Shown here: piece after piece, positions 44,264-53,300 of the stretch
Numbering within the stretch: the stretch's first letter is position 1
How the letters are laid out: every line of letters starts with the position of its first letter
Assembly (NCBI GenBank): GCA_027487485.1
Contig: JAIYDN010000102.1
Span: forward strand, 1-60,411
Direction of reading: 5' to 3'
DNA: 60,411 nt
Source of the DNA: Planctomycetaceae bacterium
GTDB lineage: Bacteria > Planctomycetota > Planctomycetia > Pirellulales > Pirellulaceae
Notes under the pieces: generated by a model
What the model was told of the DNA's origin: nothing
Database searches by the model: none
The model's input: only the letters and a program-made list of their open reading frames with translations
Made by a program: the position numbers and the translations under genes

Positions 44264-46717
44264 ATGACACACGATATCAACTCCCACCGACTAACGCTTT
44301 CTTTTTCAGTCATTGCCGTCATGATCGCGGGCATGATTGGGTTAGGGCATGGATCCTGGAATCTTCCTCTTTTGGTGCTTTTTTGCGCCGTCTTGGGGGC
44401 GTTTTTCACGGATCGCTTTGAATGGATCGTTTTTCCAAAGTGGTTTGTTTACTTGGGCATGTTGGCTGGCGCCGCGATCGCCATCATGGGATATCTGAGC
44501 GACCCATCCACCAATCAGATTTTAGCCGTGGGGAATCTCCTGGTCTACGTGCAACTGCCGCTCCTGTTTCAACGAAAATCAAAACGTGTGTTCGAACAAT
44601 GGGGCGTGTTTTTGCTGCTTGAGTTAGTCGTTGCGGCTTTGGTCAACGACAATGTTCTTTTTGGAATCTTGATGGTGCCGGTAATGACGGTGGGCTGTTC
44701 GGCCTTGATCGCATTAGCCCTGTATGCATCTCAAATGCGGCATCTCGAATCCCTCACCGAGTCCAACAGTGTATGGGCCAAACTATTGCATTGGCTTGGA
44801 AAGGAGCAATTGGTTTCGACACGAAGCTCGGGGGTTTCGTTGTCTGCGGTCGCAAATTCAGGCTGGAACGTGAGGCAACGATCTGAGTATTTCTCACCGC
44901 TGAACTGGATCGTAGGTGTATTGCCACTTTCCTTCACGATCCTTCTTTTTGCGATAGTGTATTTTTATTCCTTGCCTCGAATGAATCTCAGCACTTACGA
45001 GGGGGCCGTTTCCACGGCTTCGAAGGTAGGTTTTAGTGATCAGATTTCGCTGCAACATGTTGGCGATTTACTTCAAAACGAAGCGCCAGTTTTTCGCTTG
45101 TCCATGCGCGATGCAGAAACAAACGAGAACTATCGCCCAAGCATGCCTCCCTATATCCGAATGACCGTTTCGCGTCGATATTTTGATGGCCCGGGACGAG
45201 GGTTTTGGCAATCGGGCGAAGCATCGCTAACTTTAGATCGAAGGGCGATTCAAAATCTTCCAACTCAACCTGGAATGGGCGAAGCGATGGGCAAAACCAT
45301 GGATCGCGTCATGGTTGACATCGTCGAAAAGAACGGACTGGGGACTTTTGTTCCCGTCATAGCCCCATTGTCGCGCGCGACCGATTCCGACTTCCGCGTT
45401 GCCTATCAAGATTGGTTTGTCGTAGATATTTCCCAATCGGCAAGGAGCTCGAACTACAAGCGTAGGTTTACTTTTCCTACGTATGCATTTAAGGACCGAA
45501 TCGAATCCATGCTCTTGCCCGAGTGGGAAGACAGTGTTCGCGACGTTCGCGAAAGGTCTTTTCCAGGGCAAGTGGAATACAATGACGATGCTTACATGCA
45601 ACTCTTAGAATTCCCGAGCTCCCTTATGTCTATCGTGCCGTTGCGAGATCGTTGGCTTCGAGAACGCAATGTCTCCAACGCAGACAAACTAACGCAAGCC
45701 ATGGTACTCAACGATTACCTTGCTAGCGGAACAGACTACACATACACGCTTTCACTGACAGGACAAATTGATAAGCGTCTTGATCCAATTGCCGATTTCT
45801 TGATCAACAAACGGAAGGGGCATTGTCAGTACTTTGCGTCGTCGCTGGCGTTACTGCTGCGGTCGCTCGAAATACCATCTCGAATGGTCGTGGGATTCCG
45901 ACCTAACGAATACAATGAAGTCGGTGAGTATTTTCTGGTGCAACAAAACCATGCTCACGTTTGGGTGGAAGCTTATTTCCCAGTGGATGTACTAAAGAAA
46001 AGATTTTCGTCGGTACCTAGTTGGATTAAAAATGGCGCATGGGTACGGCTCGACCCAACTCCTGCTGGCGAAGGCTCCAACGCGGGGGGAATGTTGCGAT
46101 CCTCTTCGGGTCAAACGTTTGACGCGATGCAAGATCTTTGGAGCGAACTGGTCTTGAATATGGACAAGTCCAAGCAAAGCAGTTTGTTTTCCATTTTTGG
46201 CGAATCTTCGTCCGGGACGTATTCTTCCTTTTGGTTGGAATTGCAAACGTTGTTTCAACGCATGAAGTCGAATCGCTTTGTCGGTGGATTTCTTTCCCCG
46301 GAACAGTGGTTTTCTTGGCATTTTCTAGTTTTGTTTTTCGCTCTCATTCTGCTTTGGCTTTTCGTCCCTAGGGTTGTCTCATGGTTATTCCCAAGATGGT
46401 CCTTTCGTGGCGCTCAAGGTTCCAGTAACTCCAGGTCTTCTTCAAAAGTTCTCTTTTACGAAAGGTTGATCAAAGCACTTCGGCGACTGGGTATGGAACG
46501 CAAATCAGATCAAACCCCCAAAGAATTCTTTGAATTGGTGGCCGGTAAATTAAACCGTTTATCAGTCTCGGTCGACTCGCAATTGCTATCGCACTTGTAC
46601 TATGAACTGCGGTATGGAGGTCGGAAAGTACTGACCGATTCGGAACAACTTTTGATAGAACAACAATTACAATCGTTAGAGTCGGTAAAGAGCCGTCCTG
46701 CTAAAGCTTCCAGTTAA
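44264..46717 (+). CDS. TgpA-like membrane transglutaminase (DUF3488/transglutaminase-core/DUF4129)
   Basis: The 817-residue protein has about six N-terminal helices (residues 10-240). A large extracytoplasmic region follows with a transglutaminase core: Cys521 in KGHCQYFASSLALLLRSL, His565 in NHAHVWVEAYF and Asp597 in VRLDPTPAGEG. A complete Cys-His-Asp triad is therefore present. One more helix lies near 685-710 (WHFLVLFFALILLWLFV). The DUF4129-like cytoplasmic tail is FYERLIKALRRLGMERKSD. TgpA of Pseudomonas is an essential inner-membrane protein of this architecture. It is followed 99 bp later by an exosortase-like gene. MoxR and DUF58 genes, the frequent neighbours of TgpA homologues, are absent. 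Confidence 0.9.
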   Translation: MTHDINSHRLTLSFSVIAVMIAGMIGLGHGSWNLPLLVLFCAVLGAFFTDRFEWIVFPKWFVYLGMLAGAAIAIMGYLSDPSTNQILAVGNLLVYVQLPLLFQRKSKRVFEQWGVFLLLELVVAALVNDNVLFGILMVPVMTVGCSALIALALYASQMRHLESLTESNSVWAKLLHWLGKEQLVSTRSSGVSLSAVANSGWNVRQRSEYFSPLNWIVGVLPLSFTILLFAIVYFYSLPRMNLSTYEGAVSTASKVGFSDQISLQHVGDLLQNEAPVFRLSMRDAETNENYRPSMPPYIRMTVSRRYFDGPGRGFWQSGEASLTLDRRAIQNLPTQPGMGEAMGKTMDRVMVDIVEKNGLGTFVPVIAPLSRATDSDFRVAYQDWFVVDISQSARSSNYKRRFTFPTYAFKDRIESMLLPEWEDSVRDVRERSFPGQVEYNDDAYMQLLEFPSSLMSIVPLRDRWLRERNVSNADKLTQAMVLNDYLASGTDYTYTLSLTGQIDKRLDPIADFLINKRKGHCQYFASSLALLLRSLEIPSRMVVGFRPNEYNEVGEYFLVQQNHAHVWVEAYFPVDVLKKRFSSVPSWIKNGAWVRLDPTPAGEGSNAGGMLRSSSGQTFDAMQDLWSELVLNMDKSKQSSLFSIFGESSSGTYSSFWLELQTLFQRMKSNRFVGGFLSPEQWFSWHFLVLFFALILLWLFVPRVVSWLFPRWSFRGAQGSSNSRSSSKVLFYERLIKALRRLGMERKSDQTPKEFFELVAGKLNRLSVSVDSQLLSHLYYELRYGGRKVLTDSEQLLIEQQLQSLESVKSRPAKASS

Positions 46718-46816
46718 TTTTGGGGGAATATGGTTAAGTACCGAGTTAACAGATTTAGCTCAGCGATTATGATTGGCTGAGAATCGATGTTCGAACGCGG
46801 GTAGTGCGGTATTTTT

Positions 46817-48586
46817 ATGAGTTTGGATGGAAACTTGTTGAACGAGGAAACAGGGCAATCCACAAAGAATGGGGAGGATTCCCCTTTGGCTCAAGAGCCC
46901 AGTCTGGATCGTGTTTCCCCCAGCCAAAATAAAGGTACTGTACCTTCATTATCTGACCCATCGCGGCTGAAGCTAAGCCTGTTCACTCTTTTTGGCTTCA
47001 TTCTTCCTGCCACGGCATTGATGCCGCTCTTGTTCGTAGCAGCACGAGAACTTTGGAACCAACCCTCGTTTCAGTTCTTTCCTATTTCTATTGTTTTGGG
47101 ATTTGGCTTTCTATTCACAACTTGCCAATGGCGGATGCCCAGCCCGGCACGAGCCCGGATTGCAGTCGGCGTTTGCCTTGTTGGGGCGGCGGTTGGGCTA
47201 TGGGGGATGTATTTGGTCTCTCCAGTTCGCGCCCATTTGGCGTTGGTGCTGGTGTCCATAGGCTGGGCCCTTGGGGCTTTTGGAACGACGCCGTGGACGC
47301 GAGTCATGGCCATCATGTCCTTACTGGTTATCACTGTACCGATGCCGCTTGCCCTGAGCTTCCGATTTCAAGCGTTTCTTGGACGTCTCTGTGGGTCAGC
47401 GACGAGCGCTTTTCTGGAAGCGGTTCAGTTTCCAAATGTGTTGGATTACAACCTTTTGAGAATCGAAGGCAAGCAATTGAATTTGATTGAGGTGCTGTCG
47501 GATGCCGGTAGTTGTTTTGCGTTAGCTGCTTTTGCCTTGTCATGGACCGTTTATCAACGCAAACCAGCCATGGTATCAATGCTGGTTTTCGTGAGCAGCT
47601 TTTTCTGGTCGTTCTTTTTTGGCTGCCTTAAGCTCTTGGTGATCGCTTTTCTCTTTCACTCGTTGGCGATCGATTCAAGTAGCGGGATCTATGCGATCGT
47701 GCTGAGCGTTCTAGCATTCTTAATGTCCATGCTTTGTATCCTCTTAACAAGCGTTTCACTCACGGAAGCTCTCGCACCCATCGAGTCGAAAAAATCTTTG
47801 CAAGGCCTAACTTCGGTTTATGAGGAATGGGTAACATGGCCCAAGCCGCAAAACAAGAATGACGATGTTGCGATCAGTCCAATCTTTCCATGGCAATGGA
47901 GTCTTTATCTTTCCAGCACGGCAAGCTTGACCTTGGGCGTTTTGTGCTTTTGGCTTCTTTTCGTCCGACCCCAGCAACAATCTCAGGATTCGATGTTCAG
48001 TCAAAATGTGGTCGATGCGTTTCCCGCTGAGTCCGCGTTACCGGAGCAGTTCGGACCTCTGAAGTTAGCTAAATTTTCTAGCAACACTCAAATTGCGAAC
48101 AAGAACAGAGGCCTTTATACTCGCTTATGGCAATACAATGCAGGGGAAACGCAGTTCATGGTTTCGCTTGATTTTCCTTTCGCAAGCTGGACGTCGATGG
48201 TCGACGCTTACAAGATTACGGGCTGGGAAATTGAGAAATTCGGAAAAGAAACCCTTGATGCCCCAGGACCTTGGACCTTGGAGCAAGTCAGTATGCGGAA
48301 CAGCTTTGGCATTCGAGCCTATTCCTGGGATGCATTCTTTGATCAAGCAGGAAATCCAATCGTCGAGGAGCTGCCTCAGGAACAAAAAGGTCGCGACACG
48401 CTCCTTTCGATGCTTCAGAATGAACGTTCCACCCAAATGGCCCAGCGACGTTTTAGGGTACGATTGTTTTTAGAAACCGGACGTGAGATTTCAGAAGAGG
48501 AATCCAAGCAATACCGGGCTTTTTTCCTCGAGATTTTCGAGCGAATTCGAACCCAAAGCACGCCTGCACTGAGTCTGATCAAGTAG
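46817..48586 (+). CDS. Divergent exosortase-like membrane protein with EpsI-like C-terminal domain (XrtU-type)
   Basis: The 589-residue protein has a polar N-terminus of about 50 residues and some nine or ten helices to about residue 320. A further helix near 370-390 and an extracytoplasmic domain of about 190 residues follow. The helices around 183-310 keep the exosortase layout (FLGRLCGSATSAFLEAVQFP, NLIEVLSDAGSCFALAAFAL). The EACSG core reads DAGSC, with Gly231 at the catalytic Cys position and Cys233 two residues on. The Arg position is Lys272. The C-terminal part (SLDFPFASWTSMVDAYKITG) resembles EpsI-type domains fused to planctomycete exosortases. The stop is 6 bp before the TPR gene. 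The exosortase assignment is by pattern and not certain. Confidence 0.6.
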   Translation: MSLDGNLLNEETGQSTKNGEDSPLAQEPSLDRVSPSQNKGTVPSLSDPSRLKLSLFTLFGFILPATALMPLLFVAARELWNQPSFQFFPISIVLGFGFLFTTCQWRMPSPARARIAVGVCLVGAAVGLWGMYLVSPVRAHLALVLVSIGWALGAFGTTPWTRVMAIMSLLVITVPMPLALSFRFQAFLGRLCGSATSAFLEAVQFPNVLDYNLLRIEGKQLNLIEVLSDAGSCFALAAFALSWTVYQRKPAMVSMLVFVSSFFWSFFFGCLKLLVIAFLFHSLAIDSSSGIYAIVLSVLAFLMSMLCILLTSVSLTEALAPIESKKSLQGLTSVYEEWVTWPKPQNKNDDVAISPIFPWQWSLYLSSTASLTLGVLCFWLLFVRPQQQSQDSMFSQNVVDAFPAESALPEQFGPLKLAKFSSNTQIANKNRGLYTRLWQYNAGETQFMVSLDFPFASWTSMVDAYKITGWEIEKFGKETLDAPGPWTLEQVSMRNSFGIRAYSWDAFFDQAGNPIVEELPQEQKGRDTLLSMLQNERSTQMAQRRFRVRLFLETGREISEEESKQYRAFFLEIFERIRTQSTPALSLIK

Positions 48587-48592
48587 ACCATT

Positions 48593-50464
48593 ATGAACAA
48601 AAAAAACACCAAACAGCTAGATGCGGACCAAGACCTTCTCTTGGCACCGCCAACTTTTTGGGGGCGTGTGCTTGGTTGGTTCAAGTTCTCTCCCGTTGAA
48701 TTTGCCGGAGACTTGTTGGATCTGTATGCAAGTTGGATTTTCTCGCGGAAGTGGCGATACACATTCACCATGATTCCGGTTCTGTTGTTGGTGTTTGGAT
48801 TTGGGACCATTGTCTGCATAGGAAAACTAGTAGACGACAAGTCAAAAGTGCGTTGGTACATCGAGGAAGCGGATAAACAAACCAAAATCGCCGCTGAAGA
48901 AATGGCAACAAAAGCCAAAACCGATGCACGCGATGCTGGGTCAGAAAAAAGCAGCCCTGCGGGGTCTTCATCGAATTCAGAAAGCGAAGCGGATCAATCT
49001 GCTGATGCAAAATCCGCAAGCATTGGGGACAAAAGAACCGCAATAGAACGCGCCGAGTATGTCGATCTTTTGTTTCGCCGAGTGCTACAGCTCGAAAAGA
49101 GTAACAAGCAAGCCTTGTATTATGTGGCTCTTCAAATGTCCCGATTCGGAAAAACATCTGCAGCGCGGCAGATTATGGAAAGCCTTGCACCCGTCCGATT
49201 CGGTGGTTTTGACATGGCACACTCCTGGCTTGCAATGGACATGATTCAACGGAATCAACAAGGCCAACCCATCAATCCTGAACAACTAAAGCACCATCTG
49301 AGGCATTGTACAAATCGCGATGACGTGAATCCACTGTTGTTAGTAGTTTACGCACAATTGTTGCAACGCGATGACCAAATCTCACAAGCAGAACAAGTTC
49401 TCAAACGCGCTGCCAAATTTGATCCGAGCGTTTTGCTTGGCTCGATCGCCATTTACAACCGAAATGGGATGGTGGGTCAAGCACGCGCCGCTGCCGACCT
49501 AATCTACGAGAGCCTTAAAGATAAGTTTGCAGGAGACCAAGGAGACAAGAATATCATTGTTTCTGCCCAAGGCTTCGCGCAAACAGGACGGATCGATCAA
49601 ACCATCGAACTGCTGAAATCGGGGGTCGCGCAGAGACCTGGCTCCAACTCGTTGCGACGCGCTTTATCCGATGCATATCGCTTGAAGTTTCGGCAGACAG
49701 CATCGGCCGCTCAAGGACAAGTGAAAGTCAATTTAGATTTGCTCAACTTTGCAATCGTCGTGGATCCAACGAACATTGCAGTCCAAGAAGAATTATCGAT
49801 GCTGTCCATCGCTACATCAGGAAAAAATTCCGCTGTGCTGGATTCGTTACGAGTTCAGATTGCTGTTGGTGGTACATCCTTCTCGGCTCGACTACTGCTG
49901 GCGGAGTACGCGTTCAAGACGCAAGATTTTGACTCGGCGATCAAACAGTACGAAGTTGTTCTTGCCGAGCTTCCAAATATGACACTTGCGATCAACAACT
50001 TGGCAATGATCTTCACTTTGCTTGAAACACCAAGATTGCCCGAAGCATTGGAAATGATCCAAAAAGCGGTCACGATCGCTCCTGATTTCCCCGAGTTTCT
50101 GGATAGCCAAGGTGATATTTTTGAGGCCGCAGGCAAAACGCAGGAGGCGATAGAGAGTTACGAAAAGGCGTTGGTGCAAGGGGCTGGCCGAGTGCAAACG
50201 CGTGAGAAACTCATTGCGTTGCTGGACAAACAAGGGGAATCCGATAAAGCCACGCAACAACGCGAACTGCTTCTCAAAGTGAAAGCCTTGCTCGAAGAAC
50301 AACGCCAAAAGATGGAAGCAGCTCGCAACCAGCAGGCAACTCAACCAGCAACCCCACCGGACTCTAGTTCGCTGAACCCAACTCCAGCCTCTCCGATTGC
50401 CGAACCGCCTGCCGAAGAAGAACCCGTCAAAAACGACGCCCCAGACCAAAACGCCCCCAACTGA
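48593..50464 (+). CDS. Membrane-anchored TPR repeat protein
   Basis: The 623-residue protein has one membrane helix at about 61-80 (TMIPVLLLVFGFGTIVCIG), preceded by a positively charged stretch. The Ser/Glu-rich linker (about 105-145) leads into roughly ten TPR or TPR-like repeats (LEKSNKQALYYVALQMSRFG, LLQRDDQISQAEQVLKRAAK, FDSAIKQYEVVLAELPNMTL, AIESYEKALVQGAG). The C-terminus is Pro- and Glu-rich. It resembles the TPR scaffold proteins that accompany exosortase/EPS loci. It starts 6 bp after the exosortase-like gene and completes the operon. Confidence 0.85.
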   Translation: MNKKNTKQLDADQDLLLAPPTFWGRVLGWFKFSPVEFAGDLLDLYASWIFSRKWRYTFTMIPVLLLVFGFGTIVCIGKLVDDKSKVRWYIEEADKQTKIAAEEMATKAKTDARDAGSEKSSPAGSSSNSESEADQSADAKSASIGDKRTAIERAEYVDLLFRRVLQLEKSNKQALYYVALQMSRFGKTSAARQIMESLAPVRFGGFDMAHSWLAMDMIQRNQQGQPINPEQLKHHLRHCTNRDDVNPLLLVVYAQLLQRDDQISQAEQVLKRAAKFDPSVLLGSIAIYNRNGMVGQARAAADLIYESLKDKFAGDQGDKNIIVSAQGFAQTGRIDQTIELLKSGVAQRPGSNSLRRALSDAYRLKFRQTASAAQGQVKVNLDLLNFAIVVDPTNIAVQEELSMLSIATSGKNSAVLDSLRVQIAVGGTSFSARLLLAEYAFKTQDFDSAIKQYEVVLAELPNMTLAINNLAMIFTLLETPRLPEALEMIQKAVTIAPDFPEFLDSQGDIFEAAGKTQEAIESYEKALVQGAGRVQTREKLIALLDKQGESDKATQQRELLLKVKALLEEQRQKMEAARNQQATQPATPPDSSSLNPTPASPIAEPPAEEEPVKNDAPDQNAPN

Positions 50465-50488
50465 GCCGCAGACGCTAGCCGCGTTACG
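50463..50488. repeat. 26-bp dispersed repeat, copy 2
   Basis: It begins GAGCCGCAGACGCTAGCCGC and matches the reverse complement of 23648-23673 at 25 of 26 positions. It overlaps the last base or two of the TPR gene's stop region and lies immediately upstream of the GTACTCG element copy C, so two repeat families are stacked here. Confidence 0.65.
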
Positions 50489-50515
50489 GAAGACGCATCC
50501 CTCTAGCCGAATTCT

Positions 50516-50584
50516 GAAGTTGCGCAATGTGGCTTTCAGTCGTACTCGTACTCAATGAAATGGTACTCGTACTCGAAACACGTT
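50516..50584. repeat. GTACTCG element, copy C (partial, inverted)
   Basis: This is the reverse complement of the right half of copy A. GTTGCGCAA and GGCTTTCA flank CGTACTCGTACTC, then AATGAAATGGTACTCGTACT and CGAAACACG. The left hairpin arm present in A and B is missing, so this is a truncated copy. It occupies the gap between the TPR gene and the pectate-lyase-fold gene. Confidence 0.7.
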
Positions 50585-50736
50585 GGTCACGTACCAATAC
50601 CGTAATTGCGGTGCAGGAGTAAGGTTTCCAGAGTTCACGTGTTCTCATTCTTGGTGCCACGTGGCTTTATTGGCCAACCACTTCGTTATACTCATGAAAG
50701 CCTCGCAAACATCTATTTTCGCCATCGGAGTCTATT

Positions 50737-52674
50737 TTGTACCAGCCCCCAAATCGCTGTTGGTTGATTCTGATTACCTGTATCGCCTTAATTTGTGCTG
50801 CGACGAATCGATCGATTGGGCAAAGCTCTTCAAGCGAAAAGGGCACTGCTTCCCGTAAGGGCACCGTTCTTCGTAAGGAGGGTGCCACATTGGATGCTTC
50901 CGCAATCGCTGAATTGCCACACTGCGATGCAGTCGTGGATGTGACAAAGGCTCCTTACCATGCGAAAGGTGACGGGATAAGCGATGATACCAATGCGATC
51001 CAAGCGGCGCTTAACGACATCATGGGAATGCATCGCGTGCTTTACTTTCCGAAAGGGACTTATCTGATTTCGCGGACGCTGCTGTGGTCCAAACAGAACA
51101 GTACAGGTAGAGAGGCTTGGGGTAAAAACTACCTGCTCGGGCACAACAGCTTTGATACGGTCATCAAGTTGAAAGACCATACATTTATGGACCCTGCAAA
51201 GCCAGAAAGCATGATGTGGTGCGGTGGATTTGGCTCCGCCGACTGGTTCCATAATTATGTAGAGAACTTGACGTTTGACGTGGGGGCTGACAATCCCGGT
51301 GCCATCGCTTTGCAGTTCTATTCGAATAACTATGGAGCCGTTCGAAATTGTCGCTTCCTCGCCCAAAAGCAAAGTGGCTTGATCGGGCTCGATCTCGCCC
51401 ATCGTGATATGAATGGCCCTCTGCTGGTCACAAACTGTGAAGTGCAAGGCTTTGATCGAGGTATCAGCTGCGGGCGAGCGGTCAACGGCCAAACATTCGA
51501 ACACATCACCCTTTGCAATCAACGAAGCCTGGGTTTGGAAAATGAAGGGCAATCGATCAGCATCCGATCCCTGTTGAGCCAAAACGCGGTACCCGCCATC
51601 AAGACGTATGGTGTGCTTTGCTTGGTCGATTCGAATCTACAAGGGGACGAACAAGCTGCCTCGGTGCCAGCCATCGTCAACTACAATCATGGTCGAATTC
51701 ATGTTCGCGACACAACCACCTCAGGCTACTCCCGAGCTATCGGGGATACGCAATCGCCAGATTCTTTCGCTGCCCTTCGGATTCAAGGGGCGGACAAGCC
51801 AGGTAGCCTCGGTCCTAAGGTAATCGCGTACAGTTCCCATGAAGCGACCAATCCCTTCGGCTTAACAAAGCTTCCGCCGCGATTGACCGTCAAGGAACCA
51901 CCAGCGTTGGAAGTCGACTCCATCGCGAACTGGGCTAACGTGAATGACTTTGGAGCCGATCCAACCGGCGACAAAGACTCTTCAGTGGCCATTCAAAAAG
52001 CGTTGGATTCTGGCGCGAAGACGATTTTTCTCCCAGGGTTTTACAGCCTAGAAAGTCCATTGCGCATTCGCGGGAATGTGCAACGGTTGCTCGGGGTTGG
52101 GGCTTGGATCGATTACCATCGACGGGTATCACCTGACTTGATTATCGAACAAGGGTCCGCCCCTGTGGTAACCATAGAACATCTGGATCACGTCGGAGGC
52201 GGAATTCTGATCGATACCGATCGAACCGTTGTGCTGAAAAGCCTGGGACCAAAAGTGATCCAATGCAAACGGGTCGGAGAACTGTTCTTAGAGGACGTGA
52301 CCACCGATGATTTGGTCCTGCAGAAGAACCAAACGTTGTGGGCTCGGCAATTGAATGTAGAGAACGAGGGTACGCACGTTGCCAATGCAGGGGGCAAGCT
52401 GTGGGTTCTCGGGTACAAAACCGAACGCGGTGGTACTCTACTAAGAACATCCGACGGAGGGATCAGTGAAATCTATGGAGGCTTTAGCTACACCACCACG
52501 GCTGGTAAACTTGCGCCGATGTTCGTCACCGAAGACTCGCAAGTGTTCGCCTTCTTTGGCGAAGTCTGTTACAGCGGCGACCCATTCTCGGAACTCATTC
52601 AGGAGACTCGCAAGGGAATGACCAAGGTCGTCCAGCGAGGGCAAGGTCTCACCACCCCATACATTGCACCGTAG
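50737..52674 (+). CDS. Secreted pectate-lyase-superfamily beta-helix protein
   Basis: The 645-residue protein has a signal peptide (CWLILITCIALICAATNRSI) and two Pectate_lyase_3-type beta-helix starts. The first is near residue 65 (YHAKGDGISDDTNAIQAAL, then VLYFPKGTYLIS). The second is near residue 400 (VNDFGADPTGDKDSSVAIQK, then TIFLPGFYSLESPLRIRG). The arrangement resembles GH55-like tandem beta-helices. It probably binds or cleaves a polysaccharide; no substrate can be named. The start is TTG: no in-frame ATG fits, and GGAG at 50727-50730 stands six bases before it. Confidence 0.82.
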   Translation: MYQPPNRCWLILITCIALICAATNRSIGQSSSSEKGTASRKGTVLRKEGATLDASAIAELPHCDAVVDVTKAPYHAKGDGISDDTNAIQAALNDIMGMHRVLYFPKGTYLISRTLLWSKQNSTGREAWGKNYLLGHNSFDTVIKLKDHTFMDPAKPESMMWCGGFGSADWFHNYVENLTFDVGADNPGAIALQFYSNNYGAVRNCRFLAQKQSGLIGLDLAHRDMNGPLLVTNCEVQGFDRGISCGRAVNGQTFEHITLCNQRSLGLENEGQSISIRSLLSQNAVPAIKTYGVLCLVDSNLQGDEQAASVPAIVNYNHGRIHVRDTTTSGYSRAIGDTQSPDSFAALRIQGADKPGSLGPKVIAYSSHEATNPFGLTKLPPRLTVKEPPALEVDSIANWANVNDFGADPTGDKDSSVAIQKALDSGAKTIFLPGFYSLESPLRIRGNVQRLLGVGAWIDYHRRVSPDLIIEQGSAPVVTIEHLDHVGGGILIDTDRTVVLKSLGPKVIQCKRVGELFLEDVTTDDLVLQKNQTLWARQLNVENEGTHVANAGGKLWVLGYKTERGGTLLRTSDGGISEIYGGFSYTTTAGKLAPMFVTEDSQVFAFFGEVCYSGDPFSELIQETRKGMTKVVQRGQGLTTPYIAP

Positions 52675-52885
52675 GGCCAACCGTAGAGTTGACTGGGTGC
52701 ACCATTCGCGTCGGGCGTGGGATCGATGGGGAATACACAGCATTCATTCCCGACAATCCCATCTTCTGTTCCGTGTAAGCGTCCCAAATGCGACTCGGTT
52801 GCTCCGAGGGCAGAACGGAACGACAGCCGTTGCTTAGAGTCAATAATAAGCCGACGGCAACAGCTAACAAACGCTTGTTGTTCAT
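52649..52885 (-). CDS. Small lipoprotein, hypothetical
   Basis: The 78-residue protein begins MNNKRLLAVAVGLLLTLSNG and then Cys21, a good lipoprotein signal peptide and lipobox. The mature part of about 58 residues has no known domain. GGGAG lies about nine bases before the ATG at 52883-52885. The upstream in-frame extension is dropped because it precedes the signal peptide. Its 3' end overlaps the convergent beta-helix gene by 26 bp. It is divergent from the DUF11-type lipoprotein. Confidence 0.6.
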   Translation of the reverse strand: MNNKRLLAVAVGLLLTLSNGCRSVLPSEQPSRIWDAYTEQKMGLSGMNAVYSPSIPRPTRMVHPVNSTVGPTVQCMGW

Positions 52886-53300
52886 TCTCACGCACTCCCT
52901 TAGCCGGCCCCTGTCGGCAGCACCATTCGTCATACACGAAGACCACATCCTGTGCCCCCGCAACAGTACCTTTTCGGCATGGGCTTGGGCCGCAGATGAA
53001 CATTAAATTTCCGTGTCTGCCAACCGATAGATTCGCTACCTTCTGAATCTAACAACTCTTCGGCTGCAACAGGAATTTGGTGCACATTTTGGATGTCCGA
53101 GCTTGGAATCAAGACTATTTTCCTGACAAAACTGGGCGAACAGTAATATCTGTGGTGTAGCCTTGCGACGGTCGCGAGAGAAAGTCGAGATGCCTGAGCT
53201 GATCGGGAATCGATCTTTTTTTCGCGAACACGTTCGATCAAAAGCAATGCTCCAAGGGGAGCATACCACCATGGACCGGTATGCAAAAGGTGATACCCGG
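52886..53300. other. Intergenic region between two divergent lipoprotein genes
   Basis: About 415 bp. It should contain promoters for both lipoproteins. No palindrome, RNA gene or additional convincing frame was recognised. Possible ribosome sites for the large lipoprotein lie at 53256-53261 (GGGGAG) and 53286-53290 (AAAGG). Confidence 0.4.

Noticed and set aside
50694-50858. ATG-started frame at the beta-helix gene start
   Set aside because: Out of frame with the signal peptide and beta-helix domains; the TTG at 50737 with GGAG fits better.
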